Source: DATDOR01 sp035512695
Lineage (GTDB): Bacteria > Chloroflexota > Anaerolineae > Anaerolineales > JABWBV01
Length of the DNA stretch: 54,017 nt
Reading direction: 5' to 3'
Assembly (NCBI GenBank): GCA_035512695.1
Contig: DATKDL010000084.1
Coordinates: 1 to 54,017 of the forward strand
Below, one piece after another: positions 16,866-25,789 of this stretch. The position numbers and the translations under genes are program-made. Numbering within the stretch: position 1 is the first letter of the stretch; each line of letters opens with the position of its first letter. A model generated the notes under the pieces. That model was not told the origin of the DNA and did no database searches. It worked only from the letters and a program-made list of their open reading frames with translations.

Positions 16866-17594
16866 ATGAACGTGGACGCCCAATTCGCCAACCGCCGGGT
16901 GCTGATCGTCGAAGACGAACGCCGGATGGCCCGGTTTATCAGGCTTAACCTGGAGCACGACGGTTTCCATGTCATGGAAGCCGTGCTCGGGAAAGAGGCC
17001 GTACGCAAAGCCCGCGAGGACCTGCCGGATTTGATCCTGCTGGACGTGATGCTCCCCGATATCGACGGCTTTGAAGTGCTGCGCCGGATACGAGAAGTAA
17101 GCGACGTCCCGGTGATCATGCTGACGGCCAAGGGGGAAGAGGAAGACCGGGTGCGTGGGCTTGAGTTGGGCGCGGATGATTACGTTCCCAAACCTTTCAG
17201 CCCGCGCGAACTGGTCAGCCGCGTGCGAGCGGTATTGCGCCGCTCGGAAGTCGTCCGGAGCGCCTCACGCGGTCCGATCGAGGTCGACGATCGGCTCAAG
17301 ATCGATTTCGACCGCCGCGAAGTCTGGGTCGCGGGCGCGCTGGTAAAGCTCAGGCCGACCGAGTACCGCCTGCTCTACCACCTCGTGCAGAACGCCGGAT
17401 GGGTATTGACCCACGACCAGATCCTGACCAAGGTCTGGGGCTACGAGTACCAGGACGAGCCCCATTACGTCCGGCTTTACGTCAACTATCTTCGGCAGAA
17501 GCTGGAGGAGAACTCGTCTGATCCCAAATACATCCTGACCGAGCGGGGAGTCGGCTACCGGTTTGTGGACTATAAACGCGAGCAGGAGAGTTGA
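16866..17594 (+). CDS. OmpR/PhoB-family response regulator
   Basis: A 242-aa DNA-binding response regulator. Receiver domain: VLIVEDERR, phospho-acceptor aspartate in LILLDVMLPDIDG, the conserved T in MLTAKGEE and K in PKPFSPREL. The C-terminal winged helix has LRPTEYRLLYHLVQN, the DQILTKVWGYEY recognition region and GVGYRFV. ATG 16866 is chosen; no histidine kinase is adjacent. Candidate partners are the kinase at 8373, same strand and same block, or the one at 20172. A short hairpin follows the stop. Confidence 0.93.
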   Translation: MNVDAQFANRRVLIVEDERRMARFIRLNLEHDGFHVMEAVLGKEAVRKAREDLPDLILLDVMLPDIDGFEVLRRIREVSDVPVIMLTAKGEEEDRVRGLELGADDYVPKPFSPRELVSRVRAVLRRSEVVRSASRGPIEVDDRLKIDFDRREVWVAGALVKLRPTEYRLLYHLVQNAGWVLTHDQILTKVWGYEYQDEPHYVRLYVNYLRQKLEENSSDPKYILTERGVGYRFVDYKREQES

Positions 17595-17600
17595 AATCAA

Positions 17601-17616
17601 CCGTAGGGGGCTACGG
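17601..17616. terminator. Short hairpin between convergent genes
   Basis: CCGTAG-GGGG-CTACGG, a 6-bp stem with a 4-nt loop, sits between the convergent response regulator and DUF971 genes. It touches the DUF971 stop and lacks a T-tract, so termination is a weak inference. Confidence 0.3.
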
Positions 17617-17937
17617 CTAATCGGATAGTGCGCGCAGGTAATCCCAGGTGTAGATCCCGAATTTGTGCCCATCCGCCCAGGCGATCGTGATCCCGTAATT
17701 CCCCACAGGCTGGATATCGGCCAGTTCGTTTTCCCGGGCGTCCCTCAGCGGGATCGTGAAAACCTCCGGATCGGGCGTGCTGCGCATGTTCTCGTGCCCG
17801 CCCCGGCATTGGGCGCACGGACAGGCCGCCCGCAGGAGCGGGAACGGGATGTGACTCCGCCCACCGTCCTCCCATTCGATATGCAGGATCCGTTCTGAGC
17901 GGTCCGCTTTCAAGCTTTTCGGTTTGTGCTCATTCAA
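17617..17937 (-). CDS. DUF971 domain protein (GBBH-like N-terminal domain)
   Basis: A 106-aa protein made up entirely of the DUF971 domain: LHIEWEDGGRSHIPFPLLR, the cysteine pair in CPCAQC, IQPVGNYGITIAWADGH and the ending GIYTWDYLRAL. The domain is also found at the N-terminus of gamma-butyrobetaine hydroxylase and next to Fe-S assembly genes; its stand-alone role is unsettled. The ATG overlaps the end of the upstream aminotransferase gene by 8 bp, so the two are translationally coupled. Confidence 0.9.
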   Translation of the reverse strand: MNEHKPKSLKADRSERILHIEWEDGGRSHIPFPLLRAACPCAQCRGGHENMRSTPDPEVFTIPLRDARENELADIQPVGNYGITIAWADGHKFGIYTWDYLRALSD

Positions 17938-19261
17938 GATGGACCCCCGCCAGGGTCTTGTCGATCATTTCCAATCCGGCCCGGATCTCGGCAGGCCCCG
18001 AGACGAGCGGCGGTGCGCAAAAAATCAGGTTCCATTTCACGAAGGTGCTCATCCCGGCCGTCCGCAGGCCCGCCGCAATCGATTTGACCGGCGCGCTCAA
18101 CGGCGCATTGAACTCGCTCAGCGGTTCCCGGGTCTCCCGATCGCGGACCAGTTCGATCACGTAATGCAGCCCGGCGCCGCGCACTTCGCCGATCATTTCA
18201 TGCTTCTCGGCCAGGTCGATCAGCCCGGCGCGCAGCTCGACTCCCAGCTCCCGCGCCCGGTCGACCAGGCCCTCGGACCGGTACGCTTCCACCGCGGCCG
18301 CTCCGGCCGCACACCCGACCGGATGGCCGCTGTAAGTCAGCCCACCGGCAAAGACCCGGTCGTCGAACGCGGCCGCCACGGTTTCCGACATCATCACGGC
18401 CCCGAGCGGGATATAACCGGCGGTCAGCCCTTTTGCGATCGCGACGAGATCCGGCTTGACCCACGGATAATGGTCGATACCGAACCACTTCCCGGTGCGG
18501 CCGAACCCGCTCAGGACTTCGTCGACGATCAGGAGCAAGCCATATTTTTCCTTGAGCGCCTGGATCCCGCGCCAGTACTCGTCGCCTCCCTGGATGATGC
18601 CGCTCGTGCCGGAATAGCCTTCCAGCAGGATCGCGGCGATATTTTCCGGCCCTTCGAGGCGGATGATATCCTCGACCATTGCGACCACCGCCCGATCCCC
18701 TTCATCCTGCGTGCGACCATCGTAAAGCGGGCTTCGGTAGGCGTACGGGTCAGGCAGCCGGACGATCCAGGGCACACCGGGTTCGTTCGCCAGCCGGCGC
18801 GGGTCTCCTCCGGCGGACATGGCCCCGAAAGTGGCCCCGTGGTAGCCGCGATAGCGCGTGAGGATCTTCTGGCGGCCGGTCGAGAGGCGGGCCAGCTTCA
18901 TGGCGTTCTCGATCGCGTCCGACCCGCCGGTCGTAAAAAATGCCTTCTTCAGGCCGTGCGGTGAAATCTCGGCCAGCTTCTCGCCGAGCAAGGCGCGCGG
19001 CTCGGAGGCCAGACCGGGCATGGCGTACTGCAGCCGATCGAGTTGCTCCTTGATCGCCGAAATGACGGCCGGATGGCCGTGGCCCAGGTTCAGGTTGAAA
19101 AGCTGGGAAGACCAGTCGAGGTAGCGCCGGCCGCCGGCGTCCCGGAAATAGGCGCCCTCGCCGCCGGCGATCGAGATCGGGTTCCAGGCGTTTTGGGCGG
19201 TCCAGCTCGTGAGGGTGAATTCCTTGTTGCGGTCGACCAGGGCTTCGTGTGCGTTGCTCAT
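17930..19261 (-). CDS. Class III PLP-dependent aminotransferase
   Basis: A 443-aa fold-type I aminotransferase. Visible are the phosphate-binding TTGGSDAIENAMKLAR, YHGATFGAMS, the DEVLSGFGRTGKWF metal-like aspartate motif that holds the pyridine nitrogen, and the Schiff-base lysine K277 in IAKGLTAGYIPLGAV. Members use beta-alanine, taurine, omega-amino acids or putrescine; the substrate cannot be read from sequence. It overlaps the Memo-like gene upstream by 4 bp (19258-19261) and the DUF971 gene downstream by 8 bp, giving one operon of three. Confidence 0.92.
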   Translation of the reverse strand: MSNAHEALVDRNKEFTLTSWTAQNAWNPISIAGGEGAYFRDAGGRRYLDWSSQLFNLNLGHGHPAVISAIKEQLDRLQYAMPGLASEPRALLGEKLAEISPHGLKKAFFTTGGSDAIENAMKLARLSTGRQKILTRYRGYHGATFGAMSAGGDPRRLANEPGVPWIVRLPDPYAYRSPLYDGRTQDEGDRAVVAMVEDIIRLEGPENIAAILLEGYSGTSGIIQGGDEYWRGIQALKEKYGLLLIVDEVLSGFGRTGKWFGIDHYPWVKPDLVAIAKGLTAGYIPLGAVMMSETVAAAFDDRVFAGGLTYSGHPVGCAAGAAAVEAYRSEGLVDRARELGVELRAGLIDLAEKHEMIGEVRGAGLHYVIELVRDRETREPLSEFNAPLSAPVKSIAAGLRTAGMSTFVKWNLIFCAPPLVSGPAEIRAGLEMIDKTLAGVHLE

Positions 19262-20136
19262 GCCGGCTGCTGCCAGTCGATCAGGGCGGTGGCGACCCAG
19301 GTCGGTTGAGGCGATTTGTAGAGTTCGTCCGCATTGCTGTAGGTGATGTCGACGATCGTCCCCTTCATGGGTCCCCGCAGATACGTGAAGAGCTGGCCGG
19401 CGTCGCGCGCATCGCTCTTTGCCCGGACGCAGTGCTGGTTATAGCCCCAGAAATCCTGCCGCTCGAGCAGGTCGATCCCCTCCTGGATGGAGCGGCGGGC
19501 GAGGTCCAGGCCGCCATCGTGCGGGAACATGGATTCCCCGGGCGGGTCCCCATAGCCGAGGCCGTGGTGGAACGGGTCGGCGGTGCTGACGATGACGGCG
19601 TCGCGCGCCAGGTTGGCGGTCTCCTCGATCCCCGGCAGGCTGCCCGGATTGCCCCCGGCCAGGTAAGGATAGCGTTCGATCACTTCCGGCCCGGCGATCC
19701 CGCGGCGGCGGGTTTCCGCTTCCCAGAAGTGGCGGAAGCTGACCAGGGCATGATCCGCCCGCCATTCCCGCCGGCCGGACGGAGTGCCTGGCCCCTGGAT
19801 TCCGCAGAAGCGGAACTCGGTGTGCGGTACCCCCGCGGCGACCTGCTGGCGGGCCCATTCCATCTCATCGGTGAAGGCATGCAGCACACTGATCACCAGG
19901 ACGCGGTCCGCCCCGCTGTCCAGGCAGGCGTGGACCGCAGCGGCGATCTGGTGCCCGCAGTCTTTCACCCCCGCGTGCGGGAAGATGAGGACGCCGCCGC
20001 GCCGCAGGGTGTCCGAGAGGTCCCACGCCCGGGCGCGGTCGAGCAGTTCCAGGGTGCCCCGCTCACCCAATTCGGCGTGTTCGCGGGCGTAAAGTTCGTG
20101 GATGTCCTGCTGGAGCTGGACGCGGTCGTATTCCAT
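19258..20136 (-). CDS. Memo-like (class III extradiol dioxygenase-related) protein
   Basis: A 292-aa cytosolic protein. Three sites echo the Memo/LigB fold: H in IFPHAGVKDCG, H in ISVLHAFTDE, and C in NQHCVRAKSDARDAG, matching the His-His-Cys triad of human MEMO1; VIVSTADPFHHGLGYG resembles the family's ASSDFTHYG region. MEMO-family proteins bind metal and are often paired with AMMECR1 and radical SAM genes in bacteria, but neither is present here. I start at ATG 20136 because TATAAT lies 9 nt upstream. The first gene of a tight operon with an aminotransferase. Function unknown; family call moderately sure. Confidence 0.6.
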   Translation of the reverse strand: MEYDRVQLQQDIHELYAREHAELGERGTLELLDRARAWDLSDTLRRGGVLIFPHAGVKDCGHQIAAAVHACLDSGADRVLVISVLHAFTDEMEWARQQVAAGVPHTEFRFCGIQGPGTPSGRREWRADHALVSFRHFWEAETRRRGIAGPEVIERYPYLAGGNPGSLPGIEETANLARDAVIVSTADPFHHGLGYGDPPGESMFPHDGGLDLARRSIQEGIDLLERQDFWGYNQHCVRAKSDARDAGQLFTYLRGPMKGTIVDITYSNADELYKSPQPTWVATALIDWQQPA

Positions 20137-20145
20137 ACACGCGGT

Positions 20146-20151
20146 ATTATA
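20146..20151 (-). promoter_or_regulatory. TATAAT -10 box, predicted leaderless start
   Basis: On the minus strand TATAAT ends 9 nt before ATG 20136. It lies in the 35-nt gap after the histidine kinase stop, giving the Memo-aminotransferase-DUF971 operon its own promoter. No clear -35. Confidence 0.55.
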
Positions 20152-20171
20152 GCCAATCTCGACAGGCGTGA

Positions 20172-22310
20172 TCACACGGCGACGGGAATCCAGAACGTGA
20201 AGTCGCTCCCACCGCCGCGGATATCGCTGACCCTGATTTCGCCCCCGTGCGCCTCGACCACCATGCGGCAGAACGCCAGCCCGAGCCCGGTCCCCTTACG
20301 TATCTCGGAATCGTTTTCGGGGACCTGGACGAATTTTTGAAAAATCTTTACTTTGTATTCATCCGGGACTCCGGGACCGTTATCCCGGACGGAGACGATC
20401 AGCCGCTGCTCCCGCTCGAGCGCACGCACCAGGATGCGTCCTTCGCCCGCCTGGATATACTTGGACGCATTCCCAATGAGGTTATCGAGCACCCGGCCGA
20501 TCAGCTGGGTGTCAAACGACGCGCGCATCTCCGGCGGGCATTCGAGCGTCATCTCCTTTTCCTCGGCCTCCATCTGGGGTTGGAACGCCTCCACCACCGC
20601 CACGAGCACCCTCGGTACCGAGACATCGGCGCGTTTCAGTTCGAGTTCTCCCGCTTCGTACTTGCTCACCGTCAGCAGATCGTCGACCATGCCGGACATC
20701 CTCCGGGTGGCGTCCTGCGCCAGGGTGGTGAACTTGCGCTGCTGGATCGGGTCCCGGTCCGTCATCCGGATCAGGTCGATACTCGCCGAAATCGCTGAAA
20801 GCGGGTTCCGAAGATCGTGGACGATCATCCGTGTCAGGTCGTCGCGGATCGCCTCGGAACGCTTAAGGTCTGCGAACGCCCGGTTCAGATCCCTGGCCCG
20901 TTCGAACAGGATCCGGTCTCCCCGGTTTACGACAAACAGGAGGGCCACAAACAGGACCAGGGCGGACGAGCCGGCGATCGTGATCCCGGTGACGCGCGCC
21001 GCGCGCGCGGCCGCGGTCAGATCCGGCAGTGCGTCGACGATTTCCACCACGCCGATCGGTTCTGCTCCTCCGGCGTTCAACAAAGGTGCGAAGATCCGGA
21101 TCGTGTGGACCCCCGAGACCCCCTCGTAGCCCTCAGGCGGGCTTGCGGGTTCGAGGATCTGGGCCACGGTGTTCAGGTTCAGCGCCGTCGCGAAATGTTC
21201 GAACTTTCCCCCGGAGATCATTTCCCCGGCCCGCCCGGCGGAGCCGCCCGTTTCCACGGATGCCGTGCTGTAATCGCTGAAGATCCGCCCGTTATGGTCG
21301 TAAATGTAAAAACCCAGGGCCGGCATTTCTTCGAGCGCGGCCTCGTAACCCCTCAGCTGGGCATCCGGGGACAGCCCGGGGTCGAATTCCGCGCCGGTCC
21401 CCCGGACGAAATCGTTGGCCCGGATGTTCGCCTGCCGGAGGATTTCTTCGGAGAGCGAGTGGGTCGCGGCTGCGCTGTATAAAAATGTGCTGGCCAGGAC
21501 GAGGAGCGCGGTCACGTTCAGCGAGACGGCCAGGAAATAGCGCAGCAAATTGAACCGGCGCGCATGTTCGTATTCGGCCACTAAAAAATAGCTCCCGAGC
21601 AGGAAGCTGACCAGCATCAGGAAGTGGTACATCCACCAGCTCAAGAACCAGACATCGAACTGGTGCATGCTGACCGCTGCCAGCCCCAGCCAGAACGCGA
21701 TGTAAGCGAGGATGGCATCGGTGATGCTGTGCGTGGCGCGCCAGATCCGAAAGAAATTCACGGCAGCAAACAGCCAGAAGATCAGCGTCGCAGAGAAAAT
21801 CGCAAGCTGGTGCCAGGGGGCGGCCTGTTCTTCGATCGCGGTCAAGATCCCCGGCCACCCAAGGGCCACCAGATAATAGCCCCCGATAAAAACTGCCGTC
21901 ATCCACAGGACGACACGCGGCGAAATGATCTTCGGATACCACTTTAAATCGTTGATCGAGCCAACCGCGAAAAGCGCGCCGCTGACCATCAGGGTGAGCC
22001 AGGCAGACCACTGCAAAAGCGGGCTGAACCCGGCGATCAGGATGCCCGGCGTGGCGAAACCGTGGCTGAAGAACAGGACCCCGATCGCGGCGAACGCAAC
22101 CGCGCTGAGAAAGTGCCGCGGCGCTGCCCGGCCGCCGAGCGTCCAGGACAGCAGGATCGAGATCACCGCTGCTGCAAACGTGGTGAACGTTACGATATAG
22201 AAATGGAAGACCTGGAGAACGGCCCGCTGGTCCGCACCGGATCCGAGCCGCAGGTACAGGATGTAGATCAGCGGGGAAAGGACAAAAAGGATAACCCCGA
22301 TGCGTCTCAT
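20172..22310 (-). CDS. Membrane sensor histidine kinase
   Basis: A 712-aa protein. Residues 1-265 contain about eight membrane helices, followed by a ninth near 272-292, an extracellular segment of about 140 residues, and another helix near 440-460. The kinase core has H498 in MIVHDLRNPLSAI, an N-box DNLIGNASKYI, RDNGPGVPDEYK and KGTGLGLAFCRMV. The family of N-terminal helices is of the MASE/7TM kind, so it may sense a membrane or lipid-soluble cue. It starts 6 nt after the GSA-aminomutase-like gene, so the two are probably co-transcribed. No adjacent response regulator. Confidence 0.9.
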   Translation of the reverse strand: MRRIGVILFVLSPLIYILYLRLGSGADQRAVLQVFHFYIVTFTTFAAAVISILLSWTLGGRAAPRHFLSAVAFAAIGVLFFSHGFATPGILIAGFSPLLQWSAWLTLMVSGALFAVGSINDLKWYPKIISPRVVLWMTAVFIGGYYLVALGWPGILTAIEEQAAPWHQLAIFSATLIFWLFAAVNFFRIWRATHSITDAILAYIAFWLGLAAVSMHQFDVWFLSWWMYHFLMLVSFLLGSYFLVAEYEHARRFNLLRYFLAVSLNVTALLVLASTFLYSAAATHSLSEEILRQANIRANDFVRGTGAEFDPGLSPDAQLRGYEAALEEMPALGFYIYDHNGRIFSDYSTASVETGGSAGRAGEMISGGKFEHFATALNLNTVAQILEPASPPEGYEGVSGVHTIRIFAPLLNAGGAEPIGVVEIVDALPDLTAAARAARVTGITIAGSSALVLFVALLFVVNRGDRILFERARDLNRAFADLKRSEAIRDDLTRMIVHDLRNPLSAISASIDLIRMTDRDPIQQRKFTTLAQDATRRMSGMVDDLLTVSKYEAGELELKRADVSVPRVLVAVVEAFQPQMEAEEKEMTLECPPEMRASFDTQLIGRVLDNLIGNASKYIQAGEGRILVRALEREQRLIVSVRDNGPGVPDEYKVKIFQKFVQVPENDSEIRKGTGLGLAFCRMVVEAHGGEIRVSDIRGGGSDFTFWIPVAV

Positions 22311-22316
22311 GCGTTC

Positions 22317-23624
22317 CTAGAGCGAGACTTTGACGGCTTCATCAAAAACGCCCAGGGTTTCGTCGATGATCTCATCCGTATGCGCTGCGCACATGAACCA
22401 GGGTTCTTTTCCATCCGTCTCCGGCATCACGCCGCGTTCGATCATTGCCATGCTGATCTTCTCGTACAGTTCGGCGTCCTGTTCTTCATAGTCACGCACG
22501 TCGCGGGGGGGGATCTCGGTCCCGAGGGCGTAGCCGAACATGGGCGGCAGCCCGGTCATGACGTGCGGTACTCCGCGGCGGGTCAGGATCTCGTCGATTC
22601 CATCCCTCAACCGCCTCCCGGCGGCGTGGACCCGGGCGATGACGGGTTCGCGCTCCAGGATATCCAGCGTCGCCACGGCCGCGGCGGCGCCGATGACGTT
22701 CCCGTTGTAGGTCCCGGTGTGGATCATCTTTCCGGGATCGATCGTCATCATGACCGCCTCTTTCCCCGCGATCGCGGCGACGGGGAAGCCGTTCCCGAGA
22801 GATTTGGCATATGTGACCAGGTCGGCCCGGATGTTGAAGTATTCCTGCGCCCCGCCGTTGGCCAGGCGGAAACCGGTTTTGACCTCGTCGAAAATCAGGA
22901 CGATCCCGTATTTATCGCAAAGCTCCCGCAGTTTCTCGAGGAAGCCGGGCATCGGTGTGATCCCGGCCACGTTGCCGAGAGACGGTTCGACGATGATCGC
23001 CGCCGTCTCCCGCCAGTTTTTTTCGACCGCCTCCTCGATGCGCTCGACATCGTTGTACGGCACAACGATCAGCAGGTCCTTGATGACCGCCGGGATGCCG
23101 GTGGACACCTGCACGGGGGTCGGGTTGTCCCGCGAACCCATTTTGTCTATGGGGGAGTTGGCGGTGCTGAACAGGACGTAGTCGTGAACGCCGTGATACT
23201 GGCCTTCGAATTTGAGGATCTTCTCGCGGCCGGTGTAGGCCCGGGCGATCCGGATGGCGTGCATCGTCGCTTCGGTGCCGGTGTTGGTCAGCCGGATCTT
23301 GTCGACGCCGGTCAGGCGCTTGATCCGCTCGCCGGCATCGACCTCGTGCGGCGAAGTGAAGGCGTAAAGGGTGCCGTCCTTGATCACCTCGGCGACGTAA
23401 TTGACAACGGTCTCTTCGGCGTGCCCCAGGATGATCGGACCGAACGCCAGCCGGTAATCGATGTAGCGCTGGTCGTCGGCGTCCCAGATATAAGCGCCTT
23501 TCCCGCGTGCGATGATGGGGGTATCGTCGTCGCCCCAGTACCTGAAATTCGAATTGACCCCGTAGGGAAAGACATCCAGAGCCCGTTTGAAAATTGCCTT
23601 GGCTTTCTCGCCTTGCAGTTTCAT
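22317..23624 (-). CDS. Glutamate-1-semialdehyde aminomutase-like PLP enzyme
   Basis: A 435-aa class III PLP enzyme close to the HemL subgroup: NTGTEATMHAIRIARAYTGR, FEGQYHGVHDY, IFDEVKTGFRLANGGAQEYF and the PLP lysine K274 in TYAKSLGNGFPVAAI. HemL-like proteins outside heme operons often act on other amino acids, and no other heme gene is here, so I do not assign hemL. ATG 23624 is chosen because GGAGAGG lies just upstream; this removes 24 residues of a longer frame. Co-directional with a sensor kinase 6 nt downstream. Confidence 0.9.
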   Translation of the reverse strand: MKLQGEKAKAIFKRALDVFPYGVNSNFRYWGDDDTPIIARGKGAYIWDADDQRYIDYRLAFGPIILGHAEETVVNYVAEVIKDGTLYAFTSPHEVDAGERIKRLTGVDKIRLTNTGTEATMHAIRIARAYTGREKILKFEGQYHGVHDYVLFSTANSPIDKMGSRDNPTPVQVSTGIPAVIKDLLIVVPYNDVERIEEAVEKNWRETAAIIVEPSLGNVAGITPMPGFLEKLRELCDKYGIVLIFDEVKTGFRLANGGAQEYFNIRADLVTYAKSLGNGFPVAAIAGKEAVMMTIDPGKMIHTGTYNGNVIGAAAAVATLDILEREPVIARVHAAGRRLRDGIDEILTRRGVPHVMTGLPPMFGYALGTEIPPRDVRDYEEQDAELYEKISMAMIERGVMPETDGKEPWFMCAAHTDEIIDETLGVFDEAVKVSL

Positions 23625-23647
23625 GCATCCTCTCCTGAATTGACACA

Positions 23648-23683
23648 GACATCCCGGAAAGCTGAACTCGCTGCCCGGATGTC
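23648..23683 (-). other. Possible 5' UTR hairpin before the aminomutase-like gene
   Basis: GACATCC pairs with GGATGTC around a loop of about 22 nt that includes further GG/CC pairs. A TAAAAT hexamer at 23695-23700 (minus strand) would place the hairpin at the very 5' end of the transcript. It could also be a weak terminator for rnhA. Confidence 0.3.
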
Positions 23684-23747
23684 GATTGCGCGTCATTTTA
23701 CCTGAAATTGAAGGAAATTGTCCGAGGGGCTAGATTGAACACTGATT

Positions 23748-24224
23748 TTATTTACCGATAAATCCCGCATCTACCTTGAGATTCCCCTCCCGGCTCGCCT
23801 TGTTCGCCAGTTCGTCGCAGCGCTCGTTTTCCCGGTGACCGGCGTGGCCTTTCAGCCATTTCCATTCGATCGAATGCCGCCCGGTGAGCCGGAGCAGCTG
23901 CTCCCACAAATCCCGGTTCTTGACCGGGCGCTTATTTGTCGTTTTCCACCCGTTCAGGACCCAACGCTTCACCCAGGAGGTGATTCCGTTCTGTACGTAT
24001 TTCGAATCGGTGAACAGCCGGACCTGGGCCGGCTGTTTGAGCGCTTCGAGAGCGGCGATGACCGCCATCATCTCCATGCGCTGGTTGGTGGTCTGCCGGA
24101 ACCCCTGCGAAAGCTCTTTCCGCCTGCCTCCGGCAATCAGGACCACGCCGTACCCGCCGGGGCCGGGGTTGCCCCGGCAGGCACCGTCCGTGTAAATTTC
24201 GACGATCTGCAGGTCCGCTTCCAT
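23748..24224 (-). CDS. rnhA: Ribonuclease HI
   Basis: A 158-aa enzyme that cleaves the RNA strand of RNA-DNA hybrids. The motifs IYTDGACRGNPGPGGYG (catalytic D13), NQRMEMMAVIAAL (Glu), LFTDSKYV (Asp) and WLKGHAGHRENERCDELA (His, Asp) supply all catalytic residues; length matches E. coli RNase HI. It begins 4 nt after the aldehyde dehydrogenase stop, so it is likely in that operon. Confidence 0.96.
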   Translation of the reverse strand: MEADLQIVEIYTDGACRGNPGPGGYGVVLIAGGRRKELSQGFRQTTNQRMEMMAVIAALEALKQPAQVRLFTDSKYVQNGITSWVKRWVLNGWKTTNKRPVKNRDLWEQLLRLTGRHSIEWKWLKGHAGHRENERCDELANKASREGNLKVDAGFIGK

Positions 24225-24228
24225 GCGC

Positions 24229-25695
24229 CTATTCCCGGCCGTACGGATACCAGAAGTCCTTCAACGTCCCCCCCATATCCCAATGGACGTGCTTGGCCTG
24301 GGTGAACTCGTCGAGCCCTTCCTGCCCCAGCTCCCGGCTCCCGCCGGACATCTTCATCCCGCCGAACGGACCGGCGTAGTTGTCGGTGAGCGGGTCGTTG
24401 ATCCAGATCGTGCCGGCCTGGACTTCCTCGTAAAACTTTTTGACCAGCCGGGCGTCATGTGTCATCAGGCAGGCGCCCAGGCCGAACGGGGTGTCGTTCG
24501 CCAGGCGGACCGCCTCGTCGAACGATCCGTATCCCATCAGTGGGATGACCGGTCCGAAAGTCTCTTCGCGCATCACCCGCATGCTGTGATCCACACCGGT
24601 CAGCACGGCCGGCTCGAGGAAGAAACCCCGCTCCAAACCGGACGGCCGGTTCCCACCGGTCAGCACCTGCGCGCCCGCGTCGACCGCCTCCCGGATATGG
24701 CTCTCCACTTTTTCCCGGAACCGGTTCCGCAGCAGCGGTCCGAGATCCGTGTCCGGTTCGAGGCCGTCGCCGAGCTTCAGCTTGCTGACGAAATCGGTCA
24801 GCTCTTCGGCGAACCGGGGCAGGATGCCTTCCTGGACGTAGACCCGTTCGGTGCTGGTGCACACCTGCCCGGAGTTCAGCAGCGCCGAATACGCCAGCGC
24901 AGAAACGGCGACTTCCATATCCATATCCGGCGCGATCACCATCGGGTCCTTCCCGCCCAATTCGAGGTGCAGCTTCTTCATCATCGGACCGGCCAGCGAG
25001 GCGATCCGCTGCCCGGTCTCCAGCGAACCGGTGAAGGCGATCATCGGGACGTCGGGGTGCCGGACCAGGACCTCGCCGGTTTCGGGTCCGTACCCGGTCA
25101 CCACGTTGACGACCCCCGGTGGGAAATCCTGGAAGGCGATCTCGACCAGGCGCAGGGTCGTGAGCGGCGTGTATTCGGAAGGCTTGATCACGACGGTGTT
25201 GCCGGTCGCCAGCGCCGGGGCCAGCTTCCAGGCTAGCAGGAGCAGCGGGTAATTCCACGGAACGATGCACCCGACCACCCCGTAAGGCTCTTTGAGGATG
25301 AAATTGAACTGGTCCGGGTCTCCGGGGGGGATCACCCTGCCGCGGTCGTGGCGCCCGAGTTCGGCGTAGTAGTCCAGCGTGTTGTGCGTCCAGAGCAGTT
25401 CTTCCTCGTTTTCGACGTACGGTTTGCCCTCCTCGCGGGTCAGCAGGCGGATCAGCTCGTCTTCGTGGGCCCGGATCCGGGCCGCCGCTTCATGCATCAT
25501 GGCGGCTTTTTCTGCTGCCGGGACGGCCCGCCAGCCCGGATAAGCCTCGCGGGCCGCCTTCACGGCCGCTTCCACGTCGGCCGCCGTTCCGCGGGGCACC
25601 TCGGCGATGACCTCCTCCGTGGCGGGGTTCAGCACCGCGATCCCCTCCGTGGCGCTGCCGGCAGTGAATTTTCCGTTGATGAACATCTGGTGCAT
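24229..25695 (-). CDS. NAD(P)-dependent aldehyde dehydrogenase
   Basis: A 488-aa ALDH-superfamily enzyme oxidising an aldehyde to an acid. Seen are PWNYPLLLLAWKLAPALATG (cofactor site), FTGSLETGQRIA, general-base Glu in LELGGKDP, catalytic Cys in NSGQVCTSTERVYV, and EETFGPVIP. It most resembles betaine-aldehyde or glutarate-semialdehyde type enzymes; the substrate is not clear. ATG 25695 follows GGAGGAACCTT, a strong ribosome site. Preceded by hairpin 2. Confidence 0.94.
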   Translation of the reverse strand: MHQMFINGKFTAGSATEGIAVLNPATEEVIAEVPRGTAADVEAAVKAAREAYPGWRAVPAAEKAAMMHEAAARIRAHEDELIRLLTREEGKPYVENEEELLWTHNTLDYYAELGRHDRGRVIPPGDPDQFNFILKEPYGVVGCIVPWNYPLLLLAWKLAPALATGNTVVIKPSEYTPLTTLRLVEIAFQDFPPGVVNVVTGYGPETGEVLVRHPDVPMIAFTGSLETGQRIASLAGPMMKKLHLELGGKDPMVIAPDMDMEVAVSALAYSALLNSGQVCTSTERVYVQEGILPRFAEELTDFVSKLKLGDGLEPDTDLGPLLRNRFREKVESHIREAVDAGAQVLTGGNRPSGLERGFFLEPAVLTGVDHSMRVMREETFGPVIPLMGYGSFDEAVRLANDTPFGLGACLMTHDARLVKKFYEEVQAGTIWINDPLTDNYAGPFGGMKMSGGSRELGQEGLDEFTQAKHVHWDMGGTLKDFWYPYGRE

Positions 25696-25718
25696 AAGGT
25701 TCCTCCAGGTCAGATGAT

Positions 25719-25775
25719 TTTGAAAAACGGGTGCGAGCAGGGGGCCTTGCTCCCTGCTCGCACCCGTTTTTCAAA
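25719..25775. terminator. Long intergenic hairpin 2
   Basis: About 27-bp arms beginning TTTGAAAAACGGGTGCGAGC and closing with the complement around a CTT loop, with one G-T pair. It lies after the minus-strand zinc-ribbon gene and before the ALDH gene. A5/T5 runs inside the arms would serve as a terminator read either way. Confidence 0.75.
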
Positions 25776-25789
25776 TATGTCGAAGTCTG

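Noticed and set aside
22062..23705. A 547-codon plus-strand frame opposite the aminomutase-like gene
   Set aside because: Antisense to a clear PLP enzyme and low-complexity; a GC shadow.
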